The notes under the pieces: generated by a model
The model's database searches: none
What the model was told of the DNA's origin: nothing
Seen by the model: the letters and a program-made list of their open reading frames with translations, nothing else
Made by a program: the position numbers and the translations under genes
Shown here: piece after piece, positions 48,823 through 58,436 of the stretch
Layout of the letters: every line of letters starts with the position of its first letter
Numbering within the stretch: the stretch's first letter is position 1
From: Cytobacillus oceanisediminis
GTDB taxonomy: Bacteria > Bacillota > Bacilli > Bacillales > Cytobacillaceae
Direction: 5' to 3'
Length of the DNA stretch: 64,000 bases
Assembly: GCF_007830235.1 (NCBI RefSeq)
Contig: NZ_VLKI01000001.1
Span: 54,415 to 118,414, forward strand

Positions 48823-50094
48823 GTGAATATAAAAACAGTACATAGGGGCTGGCTAATTCTTTTTTTATCAGTTTTAACAGGGCTGGCATGCCTTGGTTTA
48901 GGAAGGTTTTCATATGGCGCTATTCTTCCATTTATGAAAGCCGGATTAAACCTGAACTATATTGAAACAGGTTGGGTAACCTCTTCCATTTTCCTTGGGT
49001 ATGTTTTGTGTGCATTTTTTGCAGGCTATTTTGTGAATAAATTCTCAGCAAAGAAAGTGATTATCTTTTTTTTATGGGTTATTTTCCTGGGTATGATAGC
49101 AACGTCTTTAAGTACAGGGTTTATTTCAGCCTATCTATCAAGCTTCTTTATTGGGATTGGTTCAGGAGGGGCAAATGTTGCCTCAATGGGGGTTGTGTCT
49201 TCTTGGTTTTCTCCGCGAAAAAGAGGTATGGCTTTAGGCATTCTGAATGCCGGCAATGGTTTGGGAATTGTTTTCTCTGGAGTAGCTGTTCCGATGATTG
49301 TCAATTCGAGTATTGGTTCTGGCTGGAGAATCAGCTGGGTGCTTCTGGCTATCCTGGTGCTGGCTATTTCCATATTGAATATTTTCTTTTTAAAAAGCCA
49401 TCCAAGCGACATAGGTGATCTGCCGGTTGGCAATTCAAATGAAAGCTTAAATAAAAATGCTTCACCAAAATTAATCACCAGCAGCCTTTACTCCGTTTAC
49501 AAAAATCCAATGGTATGGACAATCGGCATTTGTTATTTCCTTTGGGGATTCAGCTACATTATGTTCACGACTTTTCTGGTAGACTTTCTTATTGACTTCG
49601 GTCTTAGCAGTCTCCTTGCAGGAAGAATATTTGCGATAGCCGGTTTTATCAGTATTATCAGCGGATTTCTATGGGGATCGATTTCAGACCGCCTCGGTCG
49701 GCTTACTTCATTATCTCTTGTTTTCTTTCTGCAAATGCTTTTCCTTCTGGGTTTTAGTTTTTCCGCGAACAGCAGCGGTTTAATGGCCCTGGCGATTCTT
49801 TACAGTATAACATTATGGGGAACCCCTGCCATCATTCTGGCAAGTACAGCGGAATTTGTAAATCAAACACAAGTATCCAGTGCGATTGGGTTTTTAACAC
49901 TTTTCTTTGGAATCGGGCAGTTAGTCGGCCCTATAATCATTGGATATATTCTGAATTTAACCAGCTCCTATTCACATGCCTTTGTCCTTTCCGCTCTCTC
50001 CTGCTTCTCGGGTTCCCTTATCAGCCTTATGCTGCATCATTATCTAAAAAAAGCAAAACTGCATACAGCACAGCACATTAAAAGCGGAGCTTAA
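48823..50094 (+). CDS. YbfB/YjiJ family MFS transporter
   Basis: Twelve-helix MFS protein of 423 residues. GLACLGLGRFSYGAILPFMK at the N-terminus is the YbfB/YjiJ signature, followed by FLGYVLCAFFAGYFVNKFSA and WFSPRKRGMALGILNAGNG. The start is GTG at 48823 behind AAAGGAGAAAAAA. It is divergent from the alarmone synthetase operon with the three palindromes in between, so the TetR may regulate it too. Substrate unknown. Confidence 0.85.
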   Translation: MNIKTVHRGWLILFLSVLTGLACLGLGRFSYGAILPFMKAGLNLNYIETGWVTSSIFLGYVLCAFFAGYFVNKFSAKKVIIFFLWVIFLGMIATSLSTGFISAYLSSFFIGIGSGGANVASMGVVSSWFSPRKRGMALGILNAGNGLGIVFSGVAVPMIVNSSIGSGWRISWVLLAILVLAISILNIFFLKSHPSDIGDLPVGNSNESLNKNASPKLITSSLYSVYKNPMVWTIGICYFLWGFSYIMFTTFLVDFLIDFGLSSLLAGRIFAIAGFISIISGFLWGSISDRLGRLTSLSLVFFLQMLFLLGFSFSANSSGLMALAILYSITLWGTPAIILASTAEFVNQTQVSSAIGFLTLFFGIGQLVGPIIIGYILNLTSSYSHAFVLSALSCFSGSLISLMLHHYLKKAKLHTAQHIKSGA

Positions 50095-50106
50095 TCACTG
50101 GCTGCT

Positions 50107-50130
50107 AAGCCTGTGGTTAGGCTTTTTTTT
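50107..50130 (+). terminator. Terminator of the YbfB-like MFS gene
   Basis: Short stem AAGCCT / AGGCTT followed by TTTTTTT. Confidence 0.6.
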
Positions 50131-50236
50131 GCTTTCCAGCCTATTTACATTTCCCTATTTGCAGCTGTATAATAATATTAATTTAATTACCTTGAGTAAC
50201 TATTACTTTGATTAACTATTTTAGGAGGTTGTTCAG

Positions 50237-50665
50237 ATTAAGACTTTTCAAAAATTCTTCCACCGGCTTGTTTTGATGTACCGCCCTTTTGAAAACAGGC
50301 TGAACGTGGAGCTAAGCAAGCACAATTTATTCAGAGCACAATGGTCCATCCTGTATTATTTGTTTAATGAAGGTTCTGCAACACTTGTGGAGCTTTCAAA
50401 CTACCTGGGGGTAGAAAAACCCACTGTAACAAGGACCATTAATAAATTGGAAGAAATGGGCTATTTGGAAGCTGTTCCAACAAAGGACAAACGGGAAAAA
50501 AGAATGCAGCTTACCGAGATTGGGAAAAGAATCTACCTGGAAGTCCGTGTGACGATTGATGAATTTGAACAGGAAATTTTAAAAGGAATATCTGAGGAGG
50601 AACAGCTAGAGGGAATTCGCCTAATGAGCGAAATCCGGAAAAATTTAAAGCAGCAGGGAGAGTAA
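50237..50665 (+). CDS. MarR family regulator, probable ATT start
   Basis: Winged-helix regulator of 142 residues (LYYLFNEGSATLVELSNYLG, then recognition region VEKPTVTRTINKLEEMGYLE and the wing TKDKREKRMQLTEIGK). The usual starts in frame (TTG 50273, ATG 50276) have no ribosome binding site. TTTAGGAGG lies 8 nt before an ATT at 50237, and the frame from there (KTFQKFFHRLVLMYRPFEN) gives the N-terminal helix expected for MarR proteins. The gene is followed 4 nt later by an MFS exporter, the normal MarR-efflux pairing, which it probably represses. Confidence 0.8.
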   Translation: MKTFQKFFHRLVLMYRPFENRLNVELSKHNLFRAQWSILYYLFNEGSATLVELSNYLGVEKPTVTRTINKLEEMGYLEAVPTKDKREKRMQLTEIGKRIYLEVRVTIDEFEQEILKGISEEEQLEGIRLMSEIRKNLKQQGE

Positions 50666-50669
50666 AAAA

Positions 50670-51881
50670 TTGAAGCATCCTAGACCTAAACTGTGGACAA
50701 AGGACTTTATCATTGTTTCATCGGTCAATTTTTTCTTAACATTCATTTTCTATTTATTGATGGTGACGATTGCCGTTTTTGCAGTCGATCATTATGGTGC
50801 AACGACAAGCCAAGCCGGACTTGTAACCGGTATTTTTATCATTGGAACGCTGATCGGCAGACTATATATCGGCCGGGCAATTGATGCAATCGGGCGCAAA
50901 AAAACGTTATATACAGGACTAATCTTTTTTACACTGACCACACTATTATATTTTGTGAATATCGGCATTACTTTTCTTTTGATCAACCGATTCATTCACG
51001 GCATTTCACTGGGAATGGCAAGTACGGCAACAGGAACCATCGTTGCGCAAATCATTCCGGCAATGCGTAAAGGAGAAGGAATTGGCTACTACAGCATGAG
51101 TGCCACACTTGCAACTGCTGTTGGGCCATTCATAGGTTTATTTATGATGCAGCAAGTAACGTTTCAAACGATCTTTCTTTTCTGTCTGGCATTGGGCGTT
51201 TTTGCGCTATTCACAGCATTCTTCTTATACGTGCCGCCAATTGAAGCTTCTTCAAATACTACACCAGAGACAAAAACCTTCAAAATTTCTAACTTTGTTG
51301 AACCAAAGGCAGTTCCGATCGCATTTATAACCTTGGCGATTGCTTTCGGTTACTCCGGCGTCCTTTCTTTTATCAACTTTTACGCGATGGAGATTGATTT
51401 AGTAAGCGCTGCAAGCTTCTTCTTTCTGGTATACTCTGCAGCGGTTTTAATTTCCCGCCCGTTTACTGGCCGCTTGATGGATATTAAAGGCGCCAATTAT
51501 GTCATGTACCCTGCTTTTGCCATTTTTGCAGCAGGTATGTTCGTGTTAAGCACAGCCAGCAGCAGCTTCACCCTGCTAATGGCAGGAGCGTTAATCGGAT
51601 TTGGATTCGGAAACATGCAATCCTGCACACAGGCGGTAGCTGTCAAACTGACACCCACCCGCCGAATGGGTTTGGCGACTTCAACCTTCTTTATTTTTCT
51701 TGATGCTGGATTGGGATTCGGCCCATATTTGCTAGGGTTTATCATTCCCGTTACAGGATACAGCACGCTTTATGCTTTGATGTCCGTCTTTATTATACTT
51801 ACGTCAGGACTTTATTATATTCTTCATGGGAAAAAGGAAAGTGCTGGGAAAACAAGATTTGATGCTTCAGCTGCGGGATGA
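50670..51881 (+). CDS. MFS transporter, drug-efflux-like (paired with MarR)
   Basis: Twelve-helix MFS protein of 403 residues of the same branch as the one at 19.8 kb: GRAIDAIGRKKTLYTGL (motif A), RFIHGISLGMASTATGT and MRKGEGIGYYSMSATLATAVG. The start is TTG at 50670 behind CAGGGAGAG, 4 nt after the MarR gene, so the two are one operon. A strong terminator follows. The exported compound is unknown; it may be the MarR ligand. Confidence 0.86.
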   Translation: MKHPRPKLWTKDFIIVSSVNFFLTFIFYLLMVTIAVFAVDHYGATTSQAGLVTGIFIIGTLIGRLYIGRAIDAIGRKKTLYTGLIFFTLTTLLYFVNIGITFLLINRFIHGISLGMASTATGTIVAQIIPAMRKGEGIGYYSMSATLATAVGPFIGLFMMQQVTFQTIFLFCLALGVFALFTAFFLYVPPIEASSNTTPETKTFKISNFVEPKAVPIAFITLAIAFGYSGVLSFINFYAMEIDLVSAASFFFLVYSAAVLISRPFTGRLMDIKGANYVMYPAFAIFAAGMFVLSTASSSFTLLMAGALIGFGFGNMQSCTQAVAVKLTPTRRMGLATSTFFIFLDAGLGFGPYLLGFIIPVTGYSTLYALMSVFIILTSGLYYILHGKKESAGKTRFDASAAG

Positions 51882-51897
51882 TAGGTTTATTTATTCA

Positions 51898-51930
51898 AAG
51901 AATCGGGTGCGGTTGCCCGGTTCTTTTTTT
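51898..51930 (+). terminator. Terminator of the MarR-MFS operon
   Basis: Stem AAGAATCGGG / CCCGGTTCTT with TTTTTTT after it. Confidence 0.85.
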
Positions 51931-52253
51931 GTTGAACCGAGGGGAAATTGCGTCGATTTGTAACTATTTCAGTCTATCTAGCTGGTTTATGTTGGGAACT
52001 GGAACCTTTTTGCCTCGTAACGAGGATTCCTCGATCTGAAACTTTTTCGCCTTGCTGCGATTACTTTAAACTTTCAGCAAACAGATACATTCCGGTAAAC
52101 AATAATATTATGTAAGTGAAAACCCTGAATCAATTTAGAAGGACTTTTCCATTACTTCCATACCAATTCCCCCAAAATCGTGCATCTCTGTGGCGATTAA
52201 CAAACTTTTACTTTACAATATTCCTACAAACAAGCAAAAGTGTGGTGCGTTTT
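51931..52253. other. Intergenic stretch upstream of the bceR-like gene
   Basis: No gene is visible. It contains a few loosely similar phrases (GGAACCTTTTTGCC, TGAAACTTTTTCGCC) without regular spacing and a CCTCGTAACGAGG hairpin. The promoter of the two-component system must lie in its right part, but I cannot fix it. Confidence 0.4.
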
Positions 52254-52949
52254 ATGTTTAAACTGTTATTAATTGAGGATGATACCTCGCTTTTTAACGA
52301 GGTTAAAGACCGGTTGTCACAATGGTCATATGATGTATATGGGATTCAGGATTTCAGTAAGGTGATGCAGGAGTTTTCCTGCATTGAACCGGATTTGGTG
52401 ATCATTGATATTCAGCTGCCGAAGTTTGATGGCTTTCATTGGTGCCGGATGATTCGCTCGCATTCGAATGTGCCAATCATTTTCCTGTCATCTCGTGACC
52501 ACCCTACAGATATGGTCATGTCGATGCAGCTTGGCGCTGACGATTTTATTCAAAAGCCCTTTCACTTTGATGTCTTAATTGCAAAAATCCAGGCCATACT
52601 GCGCCGGGTTTATAACTACAGTGCAGTACAAAGTAAACTGAAAACATGGTGCGGTGCGACTGTAGATTATGAAAAAAACACGGTCACAGCTGAAGCCGGG
52701 AGCATTGATTTGACTAAAAATGAAATATACATATTAAAATTGCTGATTGAGCGGAAAAATCAAATTGTCAGCCGGGACGAGATTATCAATAGCCTTTGGG
52801 ATGATAAGCGGTTCATCAGTGATAATACACTGACGGTGAATGTAAACCGTTTGCGAAAAAAGCTTGATGAAATTGGGATGGGCAGCAGGATTGAAACGAA
52901 AGTCGGACAGGGTTATATGGCAACCGAAGAGGATCCATCACATGTTTAG
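52254..52949 (+). CDS. OmpR-family response regulator (BceR-like)
   Basis: Response regulator of 231 residues. The receiver domain has acidic pair Asp9-Asp10, phosphorylation site Asp52 in DLVIIDIQLPKFDGF, and Lys in IQKPFHF; the C-terminal winged-helix domain ends with ETKVGQGYMAT. The frame is open upstream to 52116, but the receiver begins MFKLLLIEDDTS at 52254, which is the start. It overlaps the histidine kinase gene by 8 nt. With the kinase and ABC genes it forms a BceRSAB-type antimicrobial-peptide sensing and detoxification module. Confidence 0.9.
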   Translation: MFKLLLIEDDTSLFNEVKDRLSQWSYDVYGIQDFSKVMQEFSCIEPDLVIIDIQLPKFDGFHWCRMIRSHSNVPIIFLSSRDHPTDMVMSMQLGADDFIQKPFHFDVLIAKIQAILRRVYNYSAVQSKLKTWCGATVDYEKNTVTAEAGSIDLTKNEIYILKLLIERKNQIVSRDEIINSLWDDKRFISDNTLTVNVNRLRKKLDEIGMGSRIETKVGQGYMATEEDPSHV

Positions 52950-53946
52950 CAGATATGTCAGAGAACGGCTGAGCTGGATTCTGCTTTTTTTGTTTCTGCA
53001 GATTCTTGCTGCTTTTATCATTTACATAGATTCTGCACTATCCCTAAAGCCTTTCCTATACTGCAGCTTTTTATCGCTTCTGATTTTTATCGGATTTTTC
53101 ATTCTTCGTTTTCAAAAAGAAACGAAATTTTATAAAGCGATTGAGGAACGTGAAGAAAATTTGGATATGACTAGCATGCCTGAACCAGGCAGCCCTTTTG
53201 AAGAAATTGTTGAATCTGGTATTGTGAATCAAACTGGACGATTTAAACGGGAGCTTACTCAAAATCGTACGCTGCTAGAGCAGGAAAAAGATGACTTGCT
53301 TTCGTGGATCCATGAAGTTAAAACCCCGCTGACAGCGATGCACCTCATGATTGACCGTCTAGAGGACCATAATCTAAAGACAGCACTAACCTATGAGTGG
53401 CTGCGCATTCACCTCCTTCTTGACCAGCAGCTTCACCAAAAGCGGATTCCCTTTATGGAGAATGATTTATATATTGAAAAAACAAATTTAGAGGATATTA
53501 TTTTCTCCGAGATAAAATCTCTGCAATCCTGGTGCATGCAAAAAGGAATCGGATTTGAGGTTGAGTTAGAAGAATCCGAGATTCTTAGCGATGCAAAATG
53601 GCTCAGTTTTATCATCCGGCAGATTTTGACCAACGCTGTAAAGTATAGTGAAGAATCAGATATCAATGTCTTAAGTTTTCAAAGAGACGGCCAAGTGATC
53701 ATGGAGTTCCAGGATTTCGGCAGGGGCATTGACCCAAAGGACTTGCCGCGTATTTTTGAAAAAGGCTTTACTTCAACAGTAAACCACCAGGACCAATCTG
53801 CTACCGGAATGGGCTTGTATTTGGCGAAAAAAGCAGCGGAACCTCTGAAGATAACGATACTGGTGGAGTCCGAGCCAAGAAAAGGTTCAACTTTTACGCT
53901 GATATTCCCTAAACGAAACGAATTTGTCAGCATAACAGGCATGTGA
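52942..53946 (+). CDS. Intramembrane-sensing histidine kinase (BceS-like)
   Basis: Histidine kinase of 334 residues with two closely spaced N-terminal membrane helices (about 11-30 and 37-56) and almost no extracellular loop, the intramembrane-sensing BceS type. The phospho-acceptor is His124 in [14 protein letters not shown]; the ATPase domain has the N box near LTNAVKYSE and the G boxes [18 protein letters not shown] and [10 protein letters not shown]. It depends on the ABC permease downstream for sensing in characterised systems. Coupled to the response regulator by an 8-nt overlap. Confidence 0.9.
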   Translation: MFSRYVRERLSWILLFLFLQILAAFIIYIDSALSLKPFLYCSFLSLLIFIGFFILRFQKETKFYKAIEEREENLDMTSMPEPGSPFEEIVESGIVNQTGRFKRELTQNRTLLEQEKDDLLSWIHEVKTPLTAMHLMIDRLEDHNLKTALTYEWLRIHLLLDQQLHQKRIPFMENDLYIEKTNLEDIIFSEIKSLQSWCMQKGIGFEVELEESEILSDAKWLSFIIRQILTNAVKYSEESDINVLSFQRDGQVIMEFQDFGRGIDPKDLPRIFEKGFTSTVNHQDQSATGMGLYLAKKAAEPLKITILVESEPRKGSTFTLIFPKRNEFVSITGM

Positions 53947-54044
53947 CAAAAATGTCACATGCTTTTGCAGTTTGTTCGCTCAATCGAAGGAAGTATATGG
54001 AATTGGTTTTTATAATGAAACTATCAAAGAAAGGATGGTTACAC

Positions 54045-54806
54045 ATGATTGTTCTGGAAGCCAATAAAATTCATAAAAGCTATGGCAATAAATTTAATAA
54101 ACAGGAAGTGCTGAAAGGGATTGATCTGCGGATTGAGACAGGTGAATTTGTCAGCATTATGGGTGCTTCGGGTTCGGGTAAAACCACGTTGCTAAATGTG
54201 CTTTCCTCAATTGACCGAGTGAGCTCGGGAGAAATTAAGATCGAAGGAGAAGAGATGACCCGCCTGAAGGAAAAGCAGCTTGCCCAGTTCCGCAAAGAGC
54301 ATTTAGGCTTTATATTTCAGGAATATAATCTGCTCGATACGCTGACTGTAAAAGAAAATATCCTCCTTCCCCTTACAATCAGCAAAACCCCAAAAAAAGC
54401 AGCAGATGAAAAGTTTGCAGCTGTAGCAAATGAGCTGGGCATCTTTGATCTCAAAGGTAAATACCCTAATGAAATTTCGGGCGGCCAAAAGCAGAGGACT
54501 TCAGCCGCCCGTGCGTTTATTCATGAACCAAGCATCATTTTTGCTGATGAACCGACCGGTGCACTTGATTCGAAATCCGCCTCCGATTTATTGAATAAGC
54601 TTAGCGATTTGAATCATAAGCGTAATGCGACGATCATCATGGTCACGCATGATCCGGTCGCAGCGAGCTACTGCAGTCGAGTGATTTTCATAAAAGATGG
54701 CCAGATCTATACACAACTGAATAAGGGTGAGCAATCCAGACAAGCGTTCTTTAAGGATGTTATAAAAACGCAGGGCGTATTGGGCGGTGTCCAGCATGAG
54801 CATTAA
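54045..54806 (+). CDS. Peptide-resistance ABC transporter ATPase (BceA-like)
   Basis: ATPase of 253 residues: Walker [14 protein letters not shown], signature [16 protein letters not shown], Walker [14 protein letters not shown]-loop MVTHD. This is the MacB/BceA type that pairs with an FtsX-like permease. The frame extends upstream to 53943, but AAAGGATGGTTACAC before ATG 54045 gives the natural start [14 protein letters not shown]. It overlaps the permease gene by 11 nt. Confidence 0.91.
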   Translation: MIVLEANKIHKSYGNKFNKQEVLKGIDLRIETGEFVSIMGASGSGKTTLLNVLSSIDRVSSGEIKIEGEEMTRLKEKQLAQFRKEHLGFIFQEYNLLDTLTVKENILLPLTISKTPKKAADEKFAAVANELGIFDLKGKYPNEISGGQKQRTSAARAFIHEPSIIFADEPTGALDSKSASDLLNKLSDLNHKRNATIIMVTHDPVAASYCSRVIFIKDGQIYTQLNKGEQSRQAFFKDVIKTQGVLGGVQHEH

Positions 54807-56736
54807 TACACTCATACTCCGCAATCTGAAAAAGAATCTTAAAAATTACTATCTCTATGTGTTTGCACTTATCTTCAGTGTTGCTCTTTATTTCGCTTTT
54901 GTCACGCTGCAATACGATCCTGCGATGACGGAAGCGAAGGGCTCCATCAAAGGTGCTGCTGCAATCCGAACGGCATCCATTCTGCTTGTCGCGATTGTTT
55001 CTATCTTTCTTCTTTACGCAAACAGTATTTTTATTAAAAGGCGGAGCAAAGAAATAGGACTCTTTCAATTAATCGGGATGACAAAGAATGAAATATTTAA
55101 GCTTCTGAGCCTTGAAAATTTGCTATTGTATTTCGGTTCTCTTGTTATCGGAATCTTTATTGGATTTTCTGCTTCAAAATTGATTCTTATGATTCTTTTT
55201 AAGATGACAGGAGTTAAAGGTGTCGCGGCCTTGCACTTTTCCGTTGAGGCACTTTTGCAGACTCTGATTGTTTTTACAGTAATTTATGTTTTGATTATGC
55301 TGATGAACTTCACTTTTATTAAAAGACAAACCATCCTCTCCCTATTCAGGGTGGTTTCAGTCTCGGAAGGAAAAGTTAAGAAGCTTTCACTTTGGGAAAT
55401 GCTGATGGGTGTCTTTGGGATTATTATGATCATTTGCGGCTATTATGTCTCTTCCCTGCTTTTTGGCGGTGATTTTACAAGCATGAATGAACTCTTCCTG
55501 GCGATGACATTCATACTCGCTTCAGTCATTATCGGTACGTATCTTTTCTATAAAGGGTCTGTCAGCTTTATTGCCAACATGATTCGTAAAAAGAAAGATG
55601 GCTATTTGAATGTAAATGAAGTTTTATCATTATCATCGATTATGTTCCGTATGAAATCGAATGGGTTGTTATTAACAATTATTACAACTGTATCTGCATT
55701 GGCCATTGGACTGTTGTCACTGAGCTATATTTCCTTTTATTCGGCGGAAAAATCTGCAGAAGATAGCCTTCCTGCCCACTTTACGATGACCAATAATGAA
55801 GATGCAGCAAAGTTTACAAAAGCTCTTGAATCAGCAGGAATAGACTTTATGGAAAAAAGAATTGAAGTCGTGCAGGCAGAGGCCAATATGGAGAGCATAC
55901 TGGATGTAAATCTGGAGGAAATGAATATAAAATCATCCTCAATGATTCTGCCGGTTGTAAGTGAAAAATCCATCCCTGGCATCGAACTTGATTCTGAAGA
56001 AACATTGCTGACGGGTTATAATGATATGCTGCAAAAATTTATGACGCTGAAGGATACTGGGGTCATTGAATTAAAGGGAAAAACCTTGAATATAGAACAA
56101 AACTATTTGGGCTTAAACGAGGAATTTGTACTTCCTTTTTATTTTACAGGCGGCGGCATGCCAGTTGCTATCGTGGACGACACGGTTTACTCAAGATTAA
56201 AGGCTGATCTTAATCCCGAAGTCCAGCTTGAGCATTCTGTATTTATCGGAATTAATTTGACCGATAAAAACAATGTTGAAAAAGTAAATGAGCTATTCAA
56301 GGAAATGGAGTTCAGTGGAAGGGCTGATTCCCAGCTGGAGATGAGCACTACCCAAAAAGCAAATATGGGATTGATCATGTTCATTGTCGGTTTCCTTGGA
56401 TTAACTTTCCTGGTCACATCTGGCTGTATACTTTACTTTAAGCAAATGGATCAAAGTGAAGATGAAAAGCCCAACTACACGATTTTGCGGAAGCTTGGTT
56501 TTACACAGGGGGATTTATTGCGAGGAATTCAAGCCAAACAAGCCTTTAACTTCGGAATTCCACTCGTAATTGGCTTGATGCACAGTTATTTTGCAGTTAA
56601 ATCTGGCTGGTTCTTCTTCGGAACTGAACTTTGGATGCCGATGATTTTAGTAATGGTGCTATACACCATCCTTTACTCGATTTTCGGTATTTTATCTGTG
56701 ATTTATTCAAAAAAAGTGATCAAAGATGCTCTTTAA
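54796..56736 (+). CDS. Peptide-resistance ABC permease (BceB-like, FtsX family)
   Basis: Permease of 646 residues with ten predicted membrane helices and a large extracellular domain (about residues 310-510) between helices 7 and 8, the BceB layout and length. It opens [20 protein letters not shown]; the start is ATG at 54796 inside the end of the ATPase gene. It confers resistance to, and is the sensor for, cell-wall-active peptides such as bacitracin in known systems. Whether this copy responds to bacitracin, nisin or another peptide cannot be told from sequence. Confidence 0.9.
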   Translation: MSINTLILRNLKKNLKNYYLYVFALIFSVALYFAFVTLQYDPAMTEAKGSIKGAAAIRTASILLVAIVSIFLLYANSIFIKRRSKEIGLFQLIGMTKNEIFKLLSLENLLLYFGSLVIGIFIGFSASKLILMILFKMTGVKGVAALHFSVEALLQTLIVFTVIYVLIMLMNFTFIKRQTILSLFRVVSVSEGKVKKLSLWEMLMGVFGIIMIICGYYVSSLLFGGDFTSMNELFLAMTFILASVIIGTYLFYKGSVSFIANMIRKKKDGYLNVNEVLSLSSIMFRMKSNGLLLTIITTVSALAIGLLSLSYISFYSAEKSAEDSLPAHFTMTNNEDAAKFTKALESAGIDFMEKRIEVVQAEANMESILDVNLEEMNIKSSSMILPVVSEKSIPGIELDSEETLLTGYNDMLQKFMTLKDTGVIELKGKTLNIEQNYLGLNEEFVLPFYFTGGGMPVAIVDDTVYSRLKADLNPEVQLEHSVFIGINLTDKNNVEKVNELFKEMEFSGRADSQLEMSTTQKANMGLIMFIVGFLGLTFLVTSGCILYFKQMDQSEDEKPNYTILRKLGFTQGDLLRGIQAKQAFNFGIPLVIGLMHSYFAVKSGWFFFGTELWMPMILVMVLYTILYSIFGILSVIYSKKVIKDAL

Positions 56737-56740
56737 AATG

Positions 56741-56785
56741 AAAAAGCCGCTCCCGGACATTAACAACATCCAGGACGGTTTTTTT
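56741..56785 (+). terminator. Terminator of the bceRSAB-like operon
   Basis: AAAAAGCCGCTCC...GGACGGTTTTTTT with an imperfect stem (CCG/CC/GGA against TCC/GG/CGG) and a strong T-tract. Confidence 0.65.
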
Positions 56786-56917
56786 GATATCAGAACCCGT
56801 TTTAGGAATTCACGCCTTGTTTATTTGCACGTATGCCTGTTTTATTTGTATAGTTCAGAGCAAATTTGCAACTATTACTCTCAATGTTTATTTGCAAATC
56901 GTGTGCTCCGTGTTAGG

Positions 56918-57403
56918 TTATCTTTTAAAAAAAGACTTTCTTTCCCTAACAGCATCAACAACAAGTTGAAAACTATATAATAAAACGGCTCTGAGCATGA
57001 GGATCCCTGCTAGCTGAACATTTTTTACGCGCGCTAAAGTTCCTATACCTGCCCATTTTAAAAAAGCCATTCCTGGAAATGCAAATAATAGGTGTAAGAT
57101 GGCGTTCATAATCATATACTTTTTAATTTTTCCATAAGCCAATTTTAGAACCCAAAAGGATGCCAAAAAATACGGTCCAAGAATAAAAGCAGTTTCCCCT
57201 CTAACTTTAGGGAGAATACTCGTATAAAAATGCCACCAGTTTCGTTTGTATGCCACAATGTTCAATATTTTTGTAAATATACTCATAAAAACAGCGGCCG
57301 GGAGAAACCTTCTGAATTCACTTTTTTTAATAAAAGGCATTGTCAGCCAGGGAAGAATCATCATTATAATTAAAAAGGACCGTGAAAATGGCTTCAAAAA
57401 CAT
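56918..57403 (-). CDS. Multi-spanning membrane protein, not recognised
   Basis: Protein of 161 residues with about four hydrophobic segments (FSRSFLIIMMILPWLTM, FLPAAVFMSIFTKILNIV, FILGPYFLASFWVLKLAYG, MIMNAILHLLFAFPGMAFL) and a positively charged C-terminus (DAVRERKSFFKR). Another hydrophobic stretch precedes that tail. The frame begins at 57430, but TTGGAGGTGC before ATG 57403 suggests the start. I do not recognise the family; similar short membrane proteins are frequent in Bacillus. Monocistronic, convergent with the bce-like operon. Confidence 0.6.
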   Translation of the reverse strand: MFLKPFSRSFLIIMMILPWLTMPFIKKSEFRRFLPAAVFMSIFTKILNIVAYKRNWWHFYTSILPKVRGETAFILGPYFLASFWVLKLAYGKIKKYMIMNAILHLLFAFPGMAFLKWAGIGTLARVKNVQLAGILMLRAVLLYSFQLVVDAVRERKSFFKR

Positions 57404-57478
57404 GCACCTCCAATTGGTAGGATGCACCATTTTTGAATAATATATGTTTAAAATTTAGTTAAAAAAGCAGCATATCAT

Positions 57479-57679
57479 TCAGCTATCTAAAGTTTGAGCC
57501 ACTTGATCCTGATTACAGGACAATCCGCATGAACATCGGCTATCACAGAACATAAGAGAATACGCTGCCGGGAATTCCCGGTTCACCCGCTGAACTTCTT
57601 TCGCGAATTCGGCATCAGTTTTTGGAACATCCGGGAGAGAATCGGCTTTCGCCTGGGTATCAATTACCCCAAAATACAA
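57479..57679 (-). CDS. Short hypothetical frame after the SIS gene
   Basis: A 66-codon frame starting TTG at 57679, two nucleotides after the SIS stop codon, with GGAAGGG as a possible ribosome binding site. The sequence VIDTQAKADSLPDVPKTDA looks protein-like, and the tail holds a Cys cluster (MFCDSRCSCGLSC). It could be a translationally coupled small protein or the end of a decayed gene. Not recognised. Confidence 0.4.
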   Translation of the reverse strand: MYFGVIDTQAKADSLPDVPKTDAEFAKEVQRVNREFPAAYSLMFCDSRCSCGLSCNQDQVAQTLDS

Positions 57680-57680
57680 G

Positions 57681-58418
57681 TTACCCTTCCAGAATCGGAA
57701 TCCTCTTTTTATACTTTTCGACAAGTTCCCGGTTATGGTCTTCTGCTCCATCAACATTCCCGCTTTTGAAGACGGGCGGATCATAATGATTCTCAAGCAT
57801 CATTTCAACGGCTTCAACCATTATACTGTTGACGATGGCAAAACCGGCAATGGAGGATGCTGATCCAAAACTGGCACCCATGGATGGGTGCTTCATCAGT
57901 GCATCCCCTGCTTCAATATGATTATCAATGGCCAAATCCGCGGACATATACAGGTATTTTCCGCTTTTATGCCGGGAGGATTGAGTTTCAGCATAGCGTG
58001 GAGAAGTTACAGCAATGACAAAAGCTCTTTTCGCCTTCGATATTTCTGCAACATCGATCGGAACAGGATTTCTCCCAGATGTTGAGGCGACAATCACCAC
58101 ATCATTGGCTTGTATCTCAACGTTTTGCATAAATTGATCAGCAAAATCGTTTTGTTTTTCGAGAGTCGAGGAACGGACTGCCCCTTTGTGAAGCATTAAA
58201 TCCTCTATTAAAATAGGGTTAATAGGAGCAAGCCCTCCTGCCCGGTAAAATAGCTCTTCTCCAAGCATATGGGAGTGCCCGCAGCCAAAGACATGAACAA
58301 TCCCATTGTTTTGGATGCATTCCGCAACAGCCTTTGCAGCTTTTTTCAAGTTTTGTTCTTCATCTTTTTCAATTACGTCCAATAATCCCTTAATTTCGTT
58401 CAGGTATTGTCCAAGCAT
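57681..58418 (-). CDS. SIS-domain sugar-phosphate binding protein (UPF0309)
   Basis: Protein of 245 residues with one sugar isomerase (SIS) fold: GIVHVFGCGHSHMLGEELFY near the N-terminus and DVVIVASTSGRNPVPIDVA in the middle hold the phosphosugar-binding residues. This is the UPF0309 family, often linked to amino-sugar operons. The ATG at 58418 follows AGGGGGCTTTTGATC, 18 nt after nagB. An isomerase, etherase or regulatory role in amino-sugar catabolism is likely; the reaction is unknown. Confidence 0.83.
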   Translation of the reverse strand: MLGQYLNEIKGLLDVIEKDEEQNLKKAAKAVAECIQNNGIVHVFGCGHSHMLGEELFYRAGGLAPINPILIEDLMLHKGAVRSSTLEKQNDFADQFMQNVEIQANDVVIVASTSGRNPVPIDVAEISKAKRAFVIAVTSPRYAETQSSRHKSGKYLYMSADLAIDNHIEAGDALMKHPSMGASFGSASSIAGFAIVNSIMVEAVEMMLENHYDPPVFKSGNVDGAEDHNRELVEKYKKRIPILEG

Positions 58419-58436
58419 GATCAAAAGCCCCCTGTC

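Noticed and set aside
51950..52075. Eighth phased repeat array
   Set aside because: Phrases such as GAACCTTTTTGCC and GAAACTTTTTCGCC recur, but spacings (about 40, 36 and 28 bp) are irregular.
57479..57796. Full 105-codon frame overlapping the SIS gene
   Set aside because: Its first 39 codons are antiphase to the well-conserved SIS coding end; only the part after 57679 could be a separate small gene.
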